From positions 26,569,160 through 26,633,159 of the forward strand of contig NC_134999.1 in assembly GCF_051020985.1 (NCBI RefSeq): a stretch of DNA of 64,000 nucleotides. The letters are read 5' to 3'. The notes beneath the pieces are model-generated. The model worked only from the letters and a program-made list of their open reading frames with translations. It ran no database searches and had not been told where the DNA came from. Shown here piece after piece: positions 11,413-22,267 of the stretch. The position numbers and the translations under genes are program-made. Position 1 is the first letter of the stretch. Every line of letters starts with the position of its first letter. The stretch is from Nomia melanderi (lineage: Eukaryota > Arthropoda > Insecta > Hymenoptera > Halictidae).

Positions 11413-11635
11413 CTAACCTCTTGACTTACAATATTGTGACAGACTCGTGATGAAAATTTGCAACCGAATTTGAAAAATCCAAGTGTTATTTATTTTCTTG
11501 AAATATAAATGAAATATTACTTTTCTATTATCAATCGTTAACCTTTGGAGGAAACACTGAACGTACTGACACTTTGTAATAACCTGTTTCCACCGTACCC
11601 GTAAAATAATTGGTAATAAAATAACGGTAAACAAA
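11413..11635 (+). mobile_element. TTAA MITE, family B, left-end copy (copy 2)
   Basis: Starts CTAA plus CCTCTTGACTTACAATATTG, then gacagactcgtga, matching the left part of family B, closest to the copy at 32.02 kb (caaccgaatttgaaaaatc). The right end is not clear, so this is probably truncated or decayed. Confidence 0.65.
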
Positions 11636-13106
11636 TTAGACGATCAATATTTCCTAGTGGAAACATAAACAAACGAAAAGACAAGAATTGAAAATTCTAT
11701 CAATTCTGTGTAGTTCTACATTTTCAAGTTTTTCACAAATATATAAAGATTCATGACGCAGTTGTTATTCAGAAGCTAAGGGTGTTCCACCTGTACAATT
11801 TGAAAAAATGGTTTTTGTAAAAAATGCTTGTAGTGACACGCTCAATTATTCATACAGAGTATGTACTCTACAAATAATAATTGAAGTTGTCTAAAACAAC
11901 GAGCGAATGTTACAAATTTGTCAAAAGACGTTTTTATTGGAAAAAGAATTTAAAAATCGTCGAAAATTTGTAGTTAATAAATTACTCTTATATTTTTTAA
12001 TTATTATTCAGTTTTTAATTGTTTCACTTAACACATTAAGGAATTAATTGTTTTTCTTTCACGCTGTTTCATGAAATATAACATAAGCCAGTCTTCTAAA
12101 CATCTGTTGAATTATGTGTATCTCATGTGTTAATTAATATTTATTTTCTTTCTATTATAACCATTTCGTAATTCTTAGTATACATTCTTTGAATTTTAAT
12201 ATAAAATTTCAAATTTTCTGCGTAATTGAATTCGATCGAGCTGATTTATGTTTGTAGGTTATTGCATATTATTCTGCGTCACAAATGATTTCTCTTTTTT
12301 TTATTTTTTATTTTCCAGCCTACACTTAATTGACTGAAATAAAACAAGGAAGAAAATAATAGGAAAACCGAGAAAGTACATAAAAGATACAATACAATTA
12401 CAACATATAGCGGTACAGTTCACAAGAGTACAAATAATTTCCATATTTCATTGTAAAAATAAAAAGTACCTAACATAACTGTTACATAAAAATCAAATGG
12501 AAATATTCCTATGAAAATACTGATTACTCTTTTCCTTTATAGTAACTGCACCATCTACTTTATAAGCAAAATCTTCTACCCATTTATCGATCATCAAACA
12601 TGTTCTAATTAAATTCCATAGAACCATTGACACGAGAGAGCTTTCTCAAAAAGAAGAACGGAAGGTGGTAGATAGAAAACTAATCGCTCCGAAGTGTGTC
12701 AAGAAAAAATAAATATTTGTCAGGTGTGCGAAGACAAGGACTAAGTGGCAGTGCCGTAACTGCCGCACCCCTTTTTTAACGAGCGCGCTCTATTCTTCCC
12801 CGATTATTTATTCGTCTCGAGGAGCGGAATGAAAAAAGAGTTCAGAGTTGAGCAAAATATAATCTGATTATCAATAAATTGTACAATTTTGAATTAAACA
12901 AACAATTTTTTACAAAAATTTGAATTTTTTTATACTTCTGTATAAAACACTATTAGATTTTTTATATTTTTAGATTTCTTTACATTTCTTTAGATTTCTT
13001 TGTTCCAGAATTTGAGGCGAATAGGATATTTTTCATTTTTCAGTCTGTTATTTATAAAAAAAGGGTTCTCAAGTTTTTTAAAATGTTTCTTTACTAATAT
13101 TGAAGC
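11636..13106. other. AT-rich sequence, nothing recognised
   Basis: Mostly simple AT-rich DNA. About 12640-12840 has moderately higher GC (gtgccgtaactgccgcacccc, gagcgcgctc). No gene or element boundary was found. Confidence 0.35.
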
Positions 13107-13325
13107 TTAACACATGGTTTAAGAATGCGTCAATTTTACACATGCTAAATTTTGTAAACATTACTCGGTAAACGTTTATGTCGGTTTTTATCGATTCAAC
13201 TACGCGAATATACCTACTAGTCTATCTTTAAATTCCTAATTTCCAAAATCTAAACGAACGACCGTGAATTTTTCCAGGAGCAATAAAATAAACCGTGCAA
13301 TAAACGTCCGTAAACCTAGTGTTAA
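13107..13325 (+). mobile_element. TTAA MITE, family G (copy 1)
   Basis: TTAA at 13107-13110 and 13322-13325; 211 bp. The left end is CACATGGTTTAAGAATGCG and the right end is AAACCTAGTG. Internal blocks (ggtaaacgttta, aattcctaatttccaaaatct) match the copy at 60526-60748. Confidence 0.8.
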
Positions 13326-13383
13326 TGTGTATTAATAACAAATTTGTAATAAAGTTTTCATTCTGACTTTTAACTATTATTTT

Positions 13384-13654
13384 TTCACACATTGCTGACT
13401 GGCAATTTTATATAGAAACTATCCTTTGTAACCGGTTATTATTCCGTAATTAAATATGAAAGTGAAACAATCTAAATAAACTTCAATACACTTTATTTAT
13501 ACATAATGAATTGAAATGAAACTTTGGACATATCTTTTATATAAATTTGAATATATTTTTGACAATATTATATATTGCTCTGCGTTTCAAGCGTTGAAAT
13601 GGCCAATGCAAGTGCAAACACGAGTTAACTCGTGACCAGTCAACAATGTGTTAT
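13384..13654 (+). mobile_element. TTAA MITE, family E (uninterrupted copy)
   Basis: Ends CACATTGCTGACTGG (left) and CACATTGTTGACTGG (right, inverted), flanked by TTCA and TTAT, which are decayed TTAA sites; 263 bp. It carries the perfect 16-bp palindrome CACGAGTTAACTCGTG at 13619-13634 just inside the right end. It serves as the reference for the empty site of the nested copy at 7.3 kb. Confidence 0.85.
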
Positions 13655-15853
13655 GTGCGATATGATCCAATTCGCCTCGGTTCATATTACATGAGTCGGA
13701 AAAGGAAACGTGCAGACAAAAATGAAGACCAGCCGGAATATGGAAAAATTGGAATCCTAACCCGACAACCTTTTCACTTTCTTCGCGTCAGGCTTCGCCT
13801 GAAGCTCGCCGCTGGGAATACGGGATGCGAATAGCTTATGCATTATCAACAGCAATATAGAAAATGATGTCGAACCGCAGCTTCTACGTGATCTTTATCC
13901 TTATCAAGCATAGTAAAATCGAAGTCGCTCTTATGAATAAATATTACACGGTGGACTTAGTAATATTCTGCGCGCTTCCGCGCGTTCTCTGGGAAAAGGA
14001 GACGAAATGAAAGCAATTTCTTACGGTACGATTTAAAAATATAAATAGGAGATGTTTCGTCGACGGGATTTAAATGTGATGAGTGCAGCTTGTGGATTAT
14101 GTTTACGTGCAATATTTTGGATTATGATTTCACGTATGAGAATTAAACGTGTCCGTTAGACATGAAGATATCCTTTTATATTGAGTTAATTAAACGTGTG
14201 TATATATGTCAGTAACGTTTCTTTGTTAAAATAATTAATTTCGTAAAATTGAGCATAGAGGAAATTGATAAAATTGTATTATGTGACCACTAGTTATTAT
14301 ACTTTGGAGATCTTTATAGACAAAAAAAATGAAAGTAGATACATTTCACACAACTGACTTCTTAATTATTTCATTAATAATAAATACCGAGTTCAATATA
14401 TCATAATATGGATTTACCTTTATTTTTGAGTTACGAGTTAGAAACATACTCAACGTTTTTTAATTTAAAAATTATAAATTACGAATGTACTTAGCAGTTT
14501 TGATTTTTGAGTTGGAAATTACAAATATATTTAACACCCTATACTATGTTATTGTAACAGCGAATAGTTAATTAAGCAGAGACCAGTTTAATACTGCAAA
14601 TCGGATTAAATTACATAAATATATAATAAAAACGTAACTCCAAAGAAGTTGAGTTTTAAAAGTAATTAGTTACTCGTAGCTGCTCCTTTTTGTCGAATGA
14701 CTTCCTCACAGCACTCCTTAATCAAACAGCGATAACACTCGGGTGGAATATTACTTCAGGCTCCTTAGATAACAGGGCAGAGTTAATCTACTTTTGAACA
14801 TTTTACAATTAATTTACTTATCCACAATAATCCATAACGTTTCAATTCAATATTTATCATAATACTATATATTTTATATTATGCATATAATGTATGTTCA
14901 GTTATTTATACAAAGATATCATGTACAGATTTAAACTTCAAAAAAGAACAGAAACTACGAAACAAATTTTGAACAATAGATATACAATGAAAATCGATAC
15001 TAGATTTACACATGAAAAACTATCGGCAAATAACGAAGTACTAAATCAACAATCAAATACGTACGCTCACTCAATTCTTTAAAAAAGCTTCCAAATATTT
15101 CCCTAAAAAATCAGATCGAAAAATTCTCTTTAAAGATTTTCATCCCTAACCAATTTTTCCATTGAAATCCTTTCGGAGTTCCAATTTTAAAATACTACAC
15201 TACTAAATATTATAAATCAACAAAAATAGGATTTTTATAGTTGCCACGATAAAAAGGATTATTAAAAAACGCAAACGTTGTTACTGTATTATTTTTCGCA
15301 ATAATTTCCTCATTTAGTTTAGTTATAAAGTATTACAAATAAAATGTAAATTAAACGCGAATAATTTCGATAAATTAAATGGTACGATCGTTAAATAATT
15401 TTTTTACCAGGCGGACTTTTTTTATCAGAAGGAACATATTTGTCACAGAACACCTCCAGGCTACCATAAAATATCAAGAAAGTATTTTGTCCCAACCCCT
15501 AATAGTTCCCCAGAAAACATAACACTTTACGTGACCCTCTTTATATTGTAATACCCACGTTCCGAGAGTGACTCTATGGGAAGATTTGTAGAATATTAAA
15601 TTACTACCATAATACCCCTCGTCTGTAACCCCAAGGCGTCACATTTTCGCACGTTATTGGGCTGTTCTGGCGTTTTCCCTAGGATCAATTCTCTCTATAT
15701 GTTTGTATGTATGTATACACCAGTCACCCTCTTTATTGAGAATCACTTTCCTTCTTAACGTACCCTGTCTTGCCTTGTTTTCAACGTGTTTACGACAAAA
15801 ACAATTCACGTAGATTTAACATTTTTGTCGAAATTAAATTTAACTCTTTAAGA
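13655..15853. other. AT-rich sequence; small GC pocket at the left
   Basis: About 13655-13830 is less AT-rich and open for 62 codons on the plus strand, with a lysine/arginine-rich start (SRKRKRADKNEDQPE). It contains a 6-bp stem hairpin TCAGGCTTCGCCTGA near 13789. I cannot assign a function. The remainder, including the frame at 14894-15082, shows nothing recognisable. Confidence 0.35.
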
Positions 15854-16036
15854 TTAACCCCTTGTCCTATGATTTCTTTCACAAGTTTATTTGACAAAGG
15901 TACATTGTCGTTGATAATTTATTAGAAAGAAAGAGAATTTAATCTATGTTAAAAAATAAATAAATAAAGGTAGATTTGTCGAGTTCAGTTTAAAATTCTC
16001 ACAAGTCTGATATGATAGTATAGGGCAAGGGGTTAA
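15854..16036 (-). mobile_element. TTAA MITE, family B (short copy 3)
   Basis: TTAA at 15854-15857 and 16033-16036; ends CCCCTTGTCCTATGATTTC and, inverted, CCCCTTGCCCTATACTATC; 175 bp, shorter than other family B copies, so internally deleted. The right end carries the tctgatatgatagta block, meaning it is inverted relative to copy 1. Confidence 0.82.
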
Positions 16037-16118
16037 CAAAGTTATATTACTTTTTCTAAACTTGTTTCGACGCGAGTGCTTTATGACACAATATCTTGTA
16101 TTAATTTTATATTACGAT

Positions 16119-16285
16119 GATCTCAAACTACAGTTAACATAAATTGTGATCATATTGAATTACAGTTACCTCAAACTGTAGCAAACTGCCTTAAATTATA
16201 ATTACCTTAACCTACAGTCACCTCAAATGACAATTATCTGAAATTACACTTACCTTGAAATGTAATGACCTTAAAATTATCTTAA
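16119..16285. repeat. Degenerate 16-bp minisatellite
   Basis: At least six consecutive units of 16 bp can be laid out from 16190 to 16285 (16190, 16206, 16222, 16238, 16254, 16270), with consensus close to CTTAAATTACAATTAC. One or two longer, more diverged units precede it. The last unit runs into a TTAA at 16283, where a family F-like element begins. Confidence 0.8.
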
Positions 16286-16620
16286 CACTATTTCTACCGA
16301 AGGTATAAAAAGACACCTTTTGAAATTTTAACTGAAAATCATTTTCCAAGTTTACTCGTACATTTTGAATTGACTCTTCGACTTTTTCAATAACGGTTAT
16401 GAAATTAATTATAGGAAGCGCCCAAAATTCAACTAAGAAAAAATTATTAAACTGAGAAAAGAATTTTAAGTTGAAATTTCAGAAGATGTCTCTTAATCCT
16501 TTCTTTTACTTTTATATTTGATTTACATATTTTCATGCTATTTTAATGTTTTGCAAAACACCGTACTATTAACAACTGCTAGACATGAAAACGAGTCATT
16601 TCTCAAAATTGTATTAATAA
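16283..16620 (+). mobile_element. Diverged family F-like element, right end unclear
   Basis: Starts TTAA plus CACTATTTCTACCG, the same start as 23881, followed by related sequence (aaaagacacc, ttgaaattttaac). No right terminus was fixed, so the extent is approximate. Confidence 0.4.
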
Positions 16621-16779
16621 TGATACTAATAATTAACTAATAAATAAAAATAATTTAAAGATAAGCTTACAGGTTTCTATAATTTTTTGAAAAATTCCCG
16701 GGACTAGAGAAAGATAGACAAAAAGTCAGCCGTCCGTTAAATGTAAAGTTACGGTTACCACGAGTTATAATCAAAGCAA

Positions 16780-17300
16780 ATTATAACCTAGATCAATAGA
16801 GCACTGGGAAAAAGTAATTTCGAGTCTAATAATTCGCGCATCTGTGGCCTCTTCCTCGCCACGAAGGAAAATACCAGAACGAAGATAAAAAGGACCAGGG
16901 GGGTTGCGAGTAATAATGAGCGTAAACATTAAGCGCAAGAACGCCTCGGGTTGCGTTAAAGGTCCCTTCTTAATACACTTAATAAATATGTTTATCGCTT
17001 CGGTGACTCTCATCTATCGGCTGAGTGAGTCCAGTGACGTCACTGGCGCTTCTCTAACGTCATGTCACGATAAAACAGTACCGTCGCCAGAACACGGTAA
17101 AATAATTGGCCGTCACCGCCGTAACCGCGCAAGCCGCCGCGCCGTACAGCTACCGACAATGTATTTTCGTTTCTATTTACACCCGACTTGCCGAGTATTT
17201 TTAACAAAAATGTACCGTTCGGAGAGGTAAATTAACGACCGAGCGACTCCGGGCACCTGATGACTTCTTGAATTTCCGACGACCGACTCTGTTGAATCCG
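16780..17300. promoter_or_regulatory. CpG-rich island with a CRE-like palindrome
   Basis: GC-elevated, CpG-rich stretch containing the perfect 16-bp palindrome CCAGTGACGTCACTGG at 17031-17046. The core TGACGTCA is the canonical CREB/ATF site. A second acgtcatgtcacg lies just downstream. Open frames of 80-108 codons occur on both strands (16771-17230) but resemble no protein I know, as expected of GC-rich DNA with few stops. A host promoter or enhancer is the likely explanation. Confidence 0.4.
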
Positions 17301-17521
17301 AATGAGATCTGATTATAAGTCGACCCTCCCGAGCCACCCTCTATAATTCTGCACTCGATTCTTTTACTGGAAGTAATTTCGTAATTATATCTGAACGATT
17401 TACTCTGAACATAGAATAGCTGTTGGATTATATCGAAGTAATGGGAAATATTCAGTTGATATTTTAAATTTTTGAATAGTGAATGCAACGTCCCTGTTAT
17501 TTAATCGTTGTTGTTACTATG

Positions 17522-18075
17522 TTTATATATATGCCCCTACTTTTGAAAATAGTCTGACAAGGAAAAGTATCGAACCCAGAATCTTAAAAAAGTACGAAAA
17601 TTTTGTGTGCAAGTAGAGTAAGTCAAGCCTAATAATATTGCAACTCTTCCCCTGTCGAATTTTACTGGGGGGGATAAAACCACCCATTGAAAAAAATACA
17701 AATTTCTCTTTCCTGTGGATTATCTTGAAAATGGAAAGAGATAGCGAAAAAAAGTTTAAACAGAAACTATATTGTTCTTTTGCAATTTTATAGACGAAAA
17801 ATAATTTTAACAATGAATTTTGTATATTTTATATATACATAATTTTTTGAATTTCCAAATTCGATACCTTTCCTTGTAAGTCATTTCAAGTATCAACAAT
17901 TATATTTTCATATACATTACACACAACATTACACAGTTATAATAAATTCTCATTTTTCACGACCAAATATTTCTTGACAAATTTTGTTATATTGTAGGCA
18001 AATATGTTTTAATCTATTCAAACAACATCATTAAAAATATATGACTTAATTTATTTGTGTAATTATATATAAATG
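17522..18075 (+). repeat. Dispersed repeat V, copy 1, split by an insertion
   Basis: Matches copies at 46156-46395 and 62857-63100. It begins atgccc..acttttgaaaat and continues, after the inserted element at 17557-17877, with atttcaagtat, ..acattacacagttataataaattctcatttttcac.., then ..atatatgactta. Its class is unknown. The occupied site here compared with the empty sites elsewhere defines the insertion. Confidence 0.75.
17557..17877. mobile_element. MITE with ACAAGGAAARGTATCGAA ends, inserted in repeat V
   Basis: Terminal inverted repeats of 18 bp at 17557-17574 and 17860-17877 (one mismatch) bound 321 bp that is absent from the other two copies of repeat V. The target duplication is not clear (AGTCTG on the left, AAGTCA on the right). 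A 96-codon minus frame (17523-17813) inside it is low-complexity and not a recognised transposase. No second copy occurs in the window. Confidence 0.75.
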
Positions 18076-18955
18076 TAAGTGTCAACATTTAAGATATTGA
18101 ATAAGCATATATTTTCTTATTTTCTGATTTATTTATATCTATCTTTCTGATTTACTATAACTTGATATTTATTAATATTTAACATATTACTATATTTATA
18201 CATTTTTCATTAATTTATTTATATGCATGACGAACATATTATCATATTCATATTTTTCCATATTTACCAATTTATTTATGTAATTATATGCACATGTAAT
18301 ATTGACTGTTAATACCTAATTTCTTCTTGGAATTTGAGTGCAATAAAAATTCTATTATGGTAGAAAATTGCCATCTATCATCCGAAGGTTAAATATACAT
18401 CTAAATTGTAGGGCACTGCTGATAAATTTGTGTTAGAATCTGTGATCGTAGATATCTCGCTAATTCTGCACGTTTGAAATGTCTGGGTTATTTTTAAACT
18501 GTTCGGCGAGTCACTTTTTTTTAGCATTAATACTTGCGATAACGTGATTCAACATATCAATTAAAATCGCAATATATGTCGATAAATGATTTAGTACAAA
18601 CTGAATAAAATAAACAAGTTTCATACTAGTTGATGCAATTAATATATAAATTATTTTTCATTAAATTCCATTTCGTTAAAATGTACCCTGTTTATTTCAT
18701 TAAACAGTTTTCTAACACTCTCCAGTTTATTTATTTATAATACTTAATCGCAATTCAACATGATCATAAACGCTACATCTAGGAAAACAAACTTCCAGAT
18801 CTTTTGCTAAATAATTCAATAAAATACAAGAATCGTTGATTGAGTAAGTAAAATAACAATGAATTCCAGAAACATGAAATTACAAAGAAATTAAATAGTT
18901 AACAGATGAATAACGGTCGAGAAATAAAAATGTAAGGTTGAGTGGATTAGAACAA
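18076..18955. other. AT-rich sequence, nothing recognised
   Basis: Very AT-rich. Two related 37-bp blocks (tttatttNtgtaattatat) occur near 18050 and 18272. No gene. Confidence 0.35.
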
Positions 18956-18959
18956 CCGA

Positions 18960-19162
18960 GCGTTTAACATGACTAATATGTAATCCATATAAAAATTGTA
19001 ACAATAGATCTTTTCCGGTTTCTTCATACATTCATTGCAGTATTCAAGTGAAACCATTTATTTTCAAATCGTTTCAGATGTTTAACGCTTTTAAGATATC
19101 AATAATTGTAGAATAAAAGAACTGAAATCCGTCATTTTGTGGGATGTGATCTTTCTAGCATT
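18960..19162 (-). mobile_element. TTAA MITE, family I, reversed copy
   Basis: The reverse complement matches family I at 6783-6998 across most of its length (caattattgatatctt, gtttcacttgaatact, attacatattag). The termini are decayed (tgctagaaag on one side, catgttaaacgctc on the other). Confidence 0.7.
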
Positions 19163-19941
19163 GAAAGATTATAATACAGTGATAATATAATATAATTATA
19201 TTAAGTAATATTGTACACTTATTAAATATATAACGTTATATAATAATAATATTGGACTTATATAGTTTTTATATAATACTTATCGAAGGTCGTAGAAAAT
19301 AGATTCGAGTATCAAAATTTTCTTTTTAAACGGAATGACCTTCATCGGTATTTTTATCGGAATAATATTGAAGACTGGAGATAGGAAATCGTCGCGTTTC
19401 ATTAATGCACGATTCATTTTGCGTTCATATTTCATTAGCCTTTCGAGAATTCCTCAGATACGGCGGAGAATATTAGGAACTGTCACTGTAATTGATGTTA
19501 ACCACAGGTTTAAAAGTGTAATTGCGTGTCGTACATGTATTAATTATAATCAATAATGTATTCCGCTGGTATGTGTCACGGAGATTAATGTGTTAATGGA
19601 ATGAAACAGTGGCTTCGTTATAATTGGGTCAACGTTTGTTCGTTTCTAAAAAGGATGTTTGATGATGATGGGTATGTTTGTGCTATAATATGACAACTAT
19701 TATATTTGCATTTAGTGACGGAGGTAAACGTTCGCGCAATAATAGCGCTTCAATTGTAATTTAATTTTAATAAAAATTGTCAATACTCACACTGATATTC
19801 TACCTAACTTAATATAGAAAGATTAAATTTATATATCATATTGCACTGAAAATAGCTTGAACAAATATTCAAGATACTTTAATATTTTAAAATATTAACG
19901 TAAATTTATTGGTGAACATGTACAGCAACTACGAAAGCTTA
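19163..19941. other. AT-rich sequence, nothing recognised
   Basis: A TA/AAT-rich tract lies at about 19180-19280. The 73-codon frame at 19335-19556 has no motif. Nothing else was recognised. Confidence 0.35.
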
Positions 19942-20215
19942 TTAATCCCTTGCTCCATGATTTATTTTTCAGCTGTGATCCACCCAACTACTTTGCCATT
20001 AATAATTTATTGAAAAAAGAGAAAAATTGTTGGTATGTTTTCCTATTGCCTATTTGCCTACAAACTATGCCTATGTTTACTGTAAAGTATAATAACTGAT
20101 AACAGAAGAATAATATTTCATTCCAATTCATAAACATTGAGTAATATTTATGTTTGTTAAATTCTGTTTAAAATCATCACTGCGAGTCACGCGTTAGTAT
20201 AAAGCAAGGCGTTAA
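19942..20215 (-). mobile_element. TTAA MITE, family B (copy 4)
   Basis: TTAA at 19942-19945 and 20212-20215; ends CCCTTGCTCCATGATTT and, inverted, CGCCTTGCTTTATACTA; about 266 bp. The right part (catcactgcgagtcacg) corresponds to the gactcg block next to the left end of copy 1, so this copy is inverted. Confidence 0.8.
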
Positions 20216-20349
20216 TGTTTAAAATATGAGACATGCCAGATTTTCATGTCTACTGTCTTTTTGGTAAATAAGTCTTTTGGTACATTGTCAACGTAATCTT
20301 ACTCCATGTTCTCAGAAACTAAAAAAGTAATTGATAACCATAATAAATA

Positions 20350-20508
20350 TTAAGTTGTCCTATAAGTTTATCCCATAAGTAAATAATATTTTGATTTTAC
20401 TAATGTACCTCACAAAAAAACATACTCACCCTTTGCTTCTATAACCTCTTCCCACTGTTTACGTAACGACATTATTCTATTAGTATAAAGTTTCTTTAGT
20501 TGACCATT
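20350..20508 (-). pseudogene. Mariner transposase C-terminal remnant with terminal repeat
   Basis: On the minus strand, 20508 to 20410 encodes 32 residues ending RKQWEEVIEAKGEYVFL and a stop, a good match to the C-terminal end of mariner-family transposases (pattern ...W.k.ie..G.Yf). Between it and 20350 lies ttaagttgtcctataagttt, typical of a mariner terminal repeat in sequence and in its position downstream of the stop. The upstream catalytic domain is not in a readable frame, so this is a 3-prime fragment of a dead element. The DDD catalytic residues are not visible. Confidence 0.7.
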
Positions 20509-20985
20509 AAATTATTTTTATAAAACATTTTTAAATGAAGTATAATTTAATAGTACAATTTTGTTCATAGACTGCACAAAATTGATCCACAAATTTCCAT
20601 TATAAAAATAGTTGTTTCTCAATGATCAGAACCGATTATAGCATGGGCCGTAAAGTAAATAAAATTGATTGAAAGCGATTCGTGATAGAAACGGAAGCAA
20701 TTTAGTACGTGCCTATCGAATCCCTTTAAACCGTCCTACATTAGATTTTCGAAAAAGTGGAACAGATTAAGAATCGTCACGCAATTACAACTAACCACTG
20801 CAAATCAGTCTTTCTTCCTACATCTGTAGTATCCAGAAAGTCAAACGATTATCAATCATCAATCAAGCTATTTATTTTTCAAAATAATTAAGTCTGCAAA
20901 ATCATATAATTTTATTGGCTCTTTCAACATTTGCTTTTTGTACACACTTATATTATAATGAAATTATAATAAAATTATATAATTT
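20509..20985. other. Sequence 5-prime of the mariner remnant
   Basis: It may hold unrecognisable mariner sequence up to about 20650, then moderate-GC sequence to about 20800. No further motif was found. Confidence 0.3.
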
Positions 20986-20989
20986 ATAT

Positions 20990-21200
20990 AAATACAACTA
21001 CTTCATCGTTAATAAAGTCTTAGAACAGGAAACAATTTTGTTGCTTGTTCTATGTCTACATTTACTAAGTTTAACGATTGACAATAGAGAATTAATATTC
21101 AATTTCGATTTAAAAATAAATAAGTAACACTTAGATTTCTCAAGTTCAGTTTAAAATTTTAGCTACTAGTCTGACACGATATTGTAGATCAAAGAGTCAA
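20990..21200 (-). mobile_element. TTAA MITE, family B, reversed copy (copy 5)
   Basis: Read on the minus strand from 21200 it starts TTGA plus CTCTTTGATCTACAATATCG, then gtcagact, and continues with gagaaatctaagtgt..cttattt, closest to the copy at 32021-32263. The other end is not sharply defined. Confidence 0.7.
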
Positions 21201-22045
21201 ATGTTTTAACAGAGGAATTTTAACAGAGAAACATTTTTAATGTAAATATTTAGTTAACCACTTTAGCCTCTGTATAACCGAATGTAAAACAATTATAAAC
21301 AAAATTATGGTATAAAAATGAGTATAATAAACCAAAGTTTTCCTAATGAAGACACTTTTCCGCTTTGAAGCTCTCCTCTTTTTTTCGCAACCGTTTGAGA
21401 GAATATCTGTCTTCTCCACAGCAACATGTCTATTTTTGACGCGCGGCTCATACATCAAACTCTCATTCTGTACGTGGTGACCCACATATGTTACCACTGG
21501 CGTCCTGTACAAAATCCCATACTCCGATAGAGTGACGAATGTAAGCTCCATTTCTATTCAGCCGTGTTTTGCCATTCTATACCGAACGGGTATGGTTGTT
21601 TCCCTGAATAATGTAAATACGTTACAATGAAACGTCCATTGTCCACTGCCCTTCGAAACTTCAAACCCTTTTGCAACTTTCGCGGTTTACGAAACAGAAT
21701 GAAATAATAAATGTAACAGGATTAGCGGCAAATTTGCAGTTTACTGGCTTTTCTCAGTTTTTGCTGCTTGCTTAATAATGTTCCGTGTAAATAATCGAAA
21801 CTGAACCTGGGTCTAGGTCAGATCTGAGCTAGGTCTAGGTCATTGATAAACTAGAGCTCCAAAAGCTGTAGCAAAATGATATAAAATTAGATAAAACTAA
21901 TTACAGCCCTTTATAAAAAAGTGGGGGCCACCATTAATGTCATTATTGAGATTAGCAATGAATTGGCAATGGGATTCTTCTCTGGTCGTTTCCTCATATT
22001 TATTTTTTATAACTCAGGCCCAATTTCTTTACTTAACTCTTGGTC
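21201..22045. other. Mixed sequence, short CTAGGTC repeats
   Basis: A 104-codon minus frame at 21237-21551 shows no recognised domain. A cluster of three ctaggtc motifs lies at about 21811-21840. The rest is unremarkable. Confidence 0.35.
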
Positions 22046-22267
22046 TTAACCTTTCGCACACCAGACAAACCCCGCAGTTACCAATTGATTTAACGCAGCA
22101 GAATTGTAAAGTTTGACATTTAATATTAAACTTTGTGCAATGCATCAATGTGTGAAATATTAAAATGAAATAGTTTTGTTCCTCAGTCTATGTGCGATTT
22201 CTCGTCACATCAGTTTCAGAAAATGTTGAGTATTTCCAGTGAAACACTTCTGGAGTACAAAAGGTTA
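22046..22267. mobile_element. TTAA MITE, family L
   Basis: TTAA at 22046-22049 and 22264-22267; ends CCTTTCGCACACCAGA and, inverted, CCTTTTGTACTCCAGA; 214 bp. Single copy in the window. Confidence 0.82.

Noticed and set aside
16771..17230. Overlapping 80- and 108-codon frames on opposite strands
   Set aside because: Both lie in a CpG-rich island, where stop codons are rare. Neither peptide resembles a known family.
17523..17813. 96-codon minus frame as the transposase of the inserted element
   Set aside because: Low-complexity phenylalanine/lysine/serine composition with no DDE or zinc-finger motif; the host element is only 321 bp.
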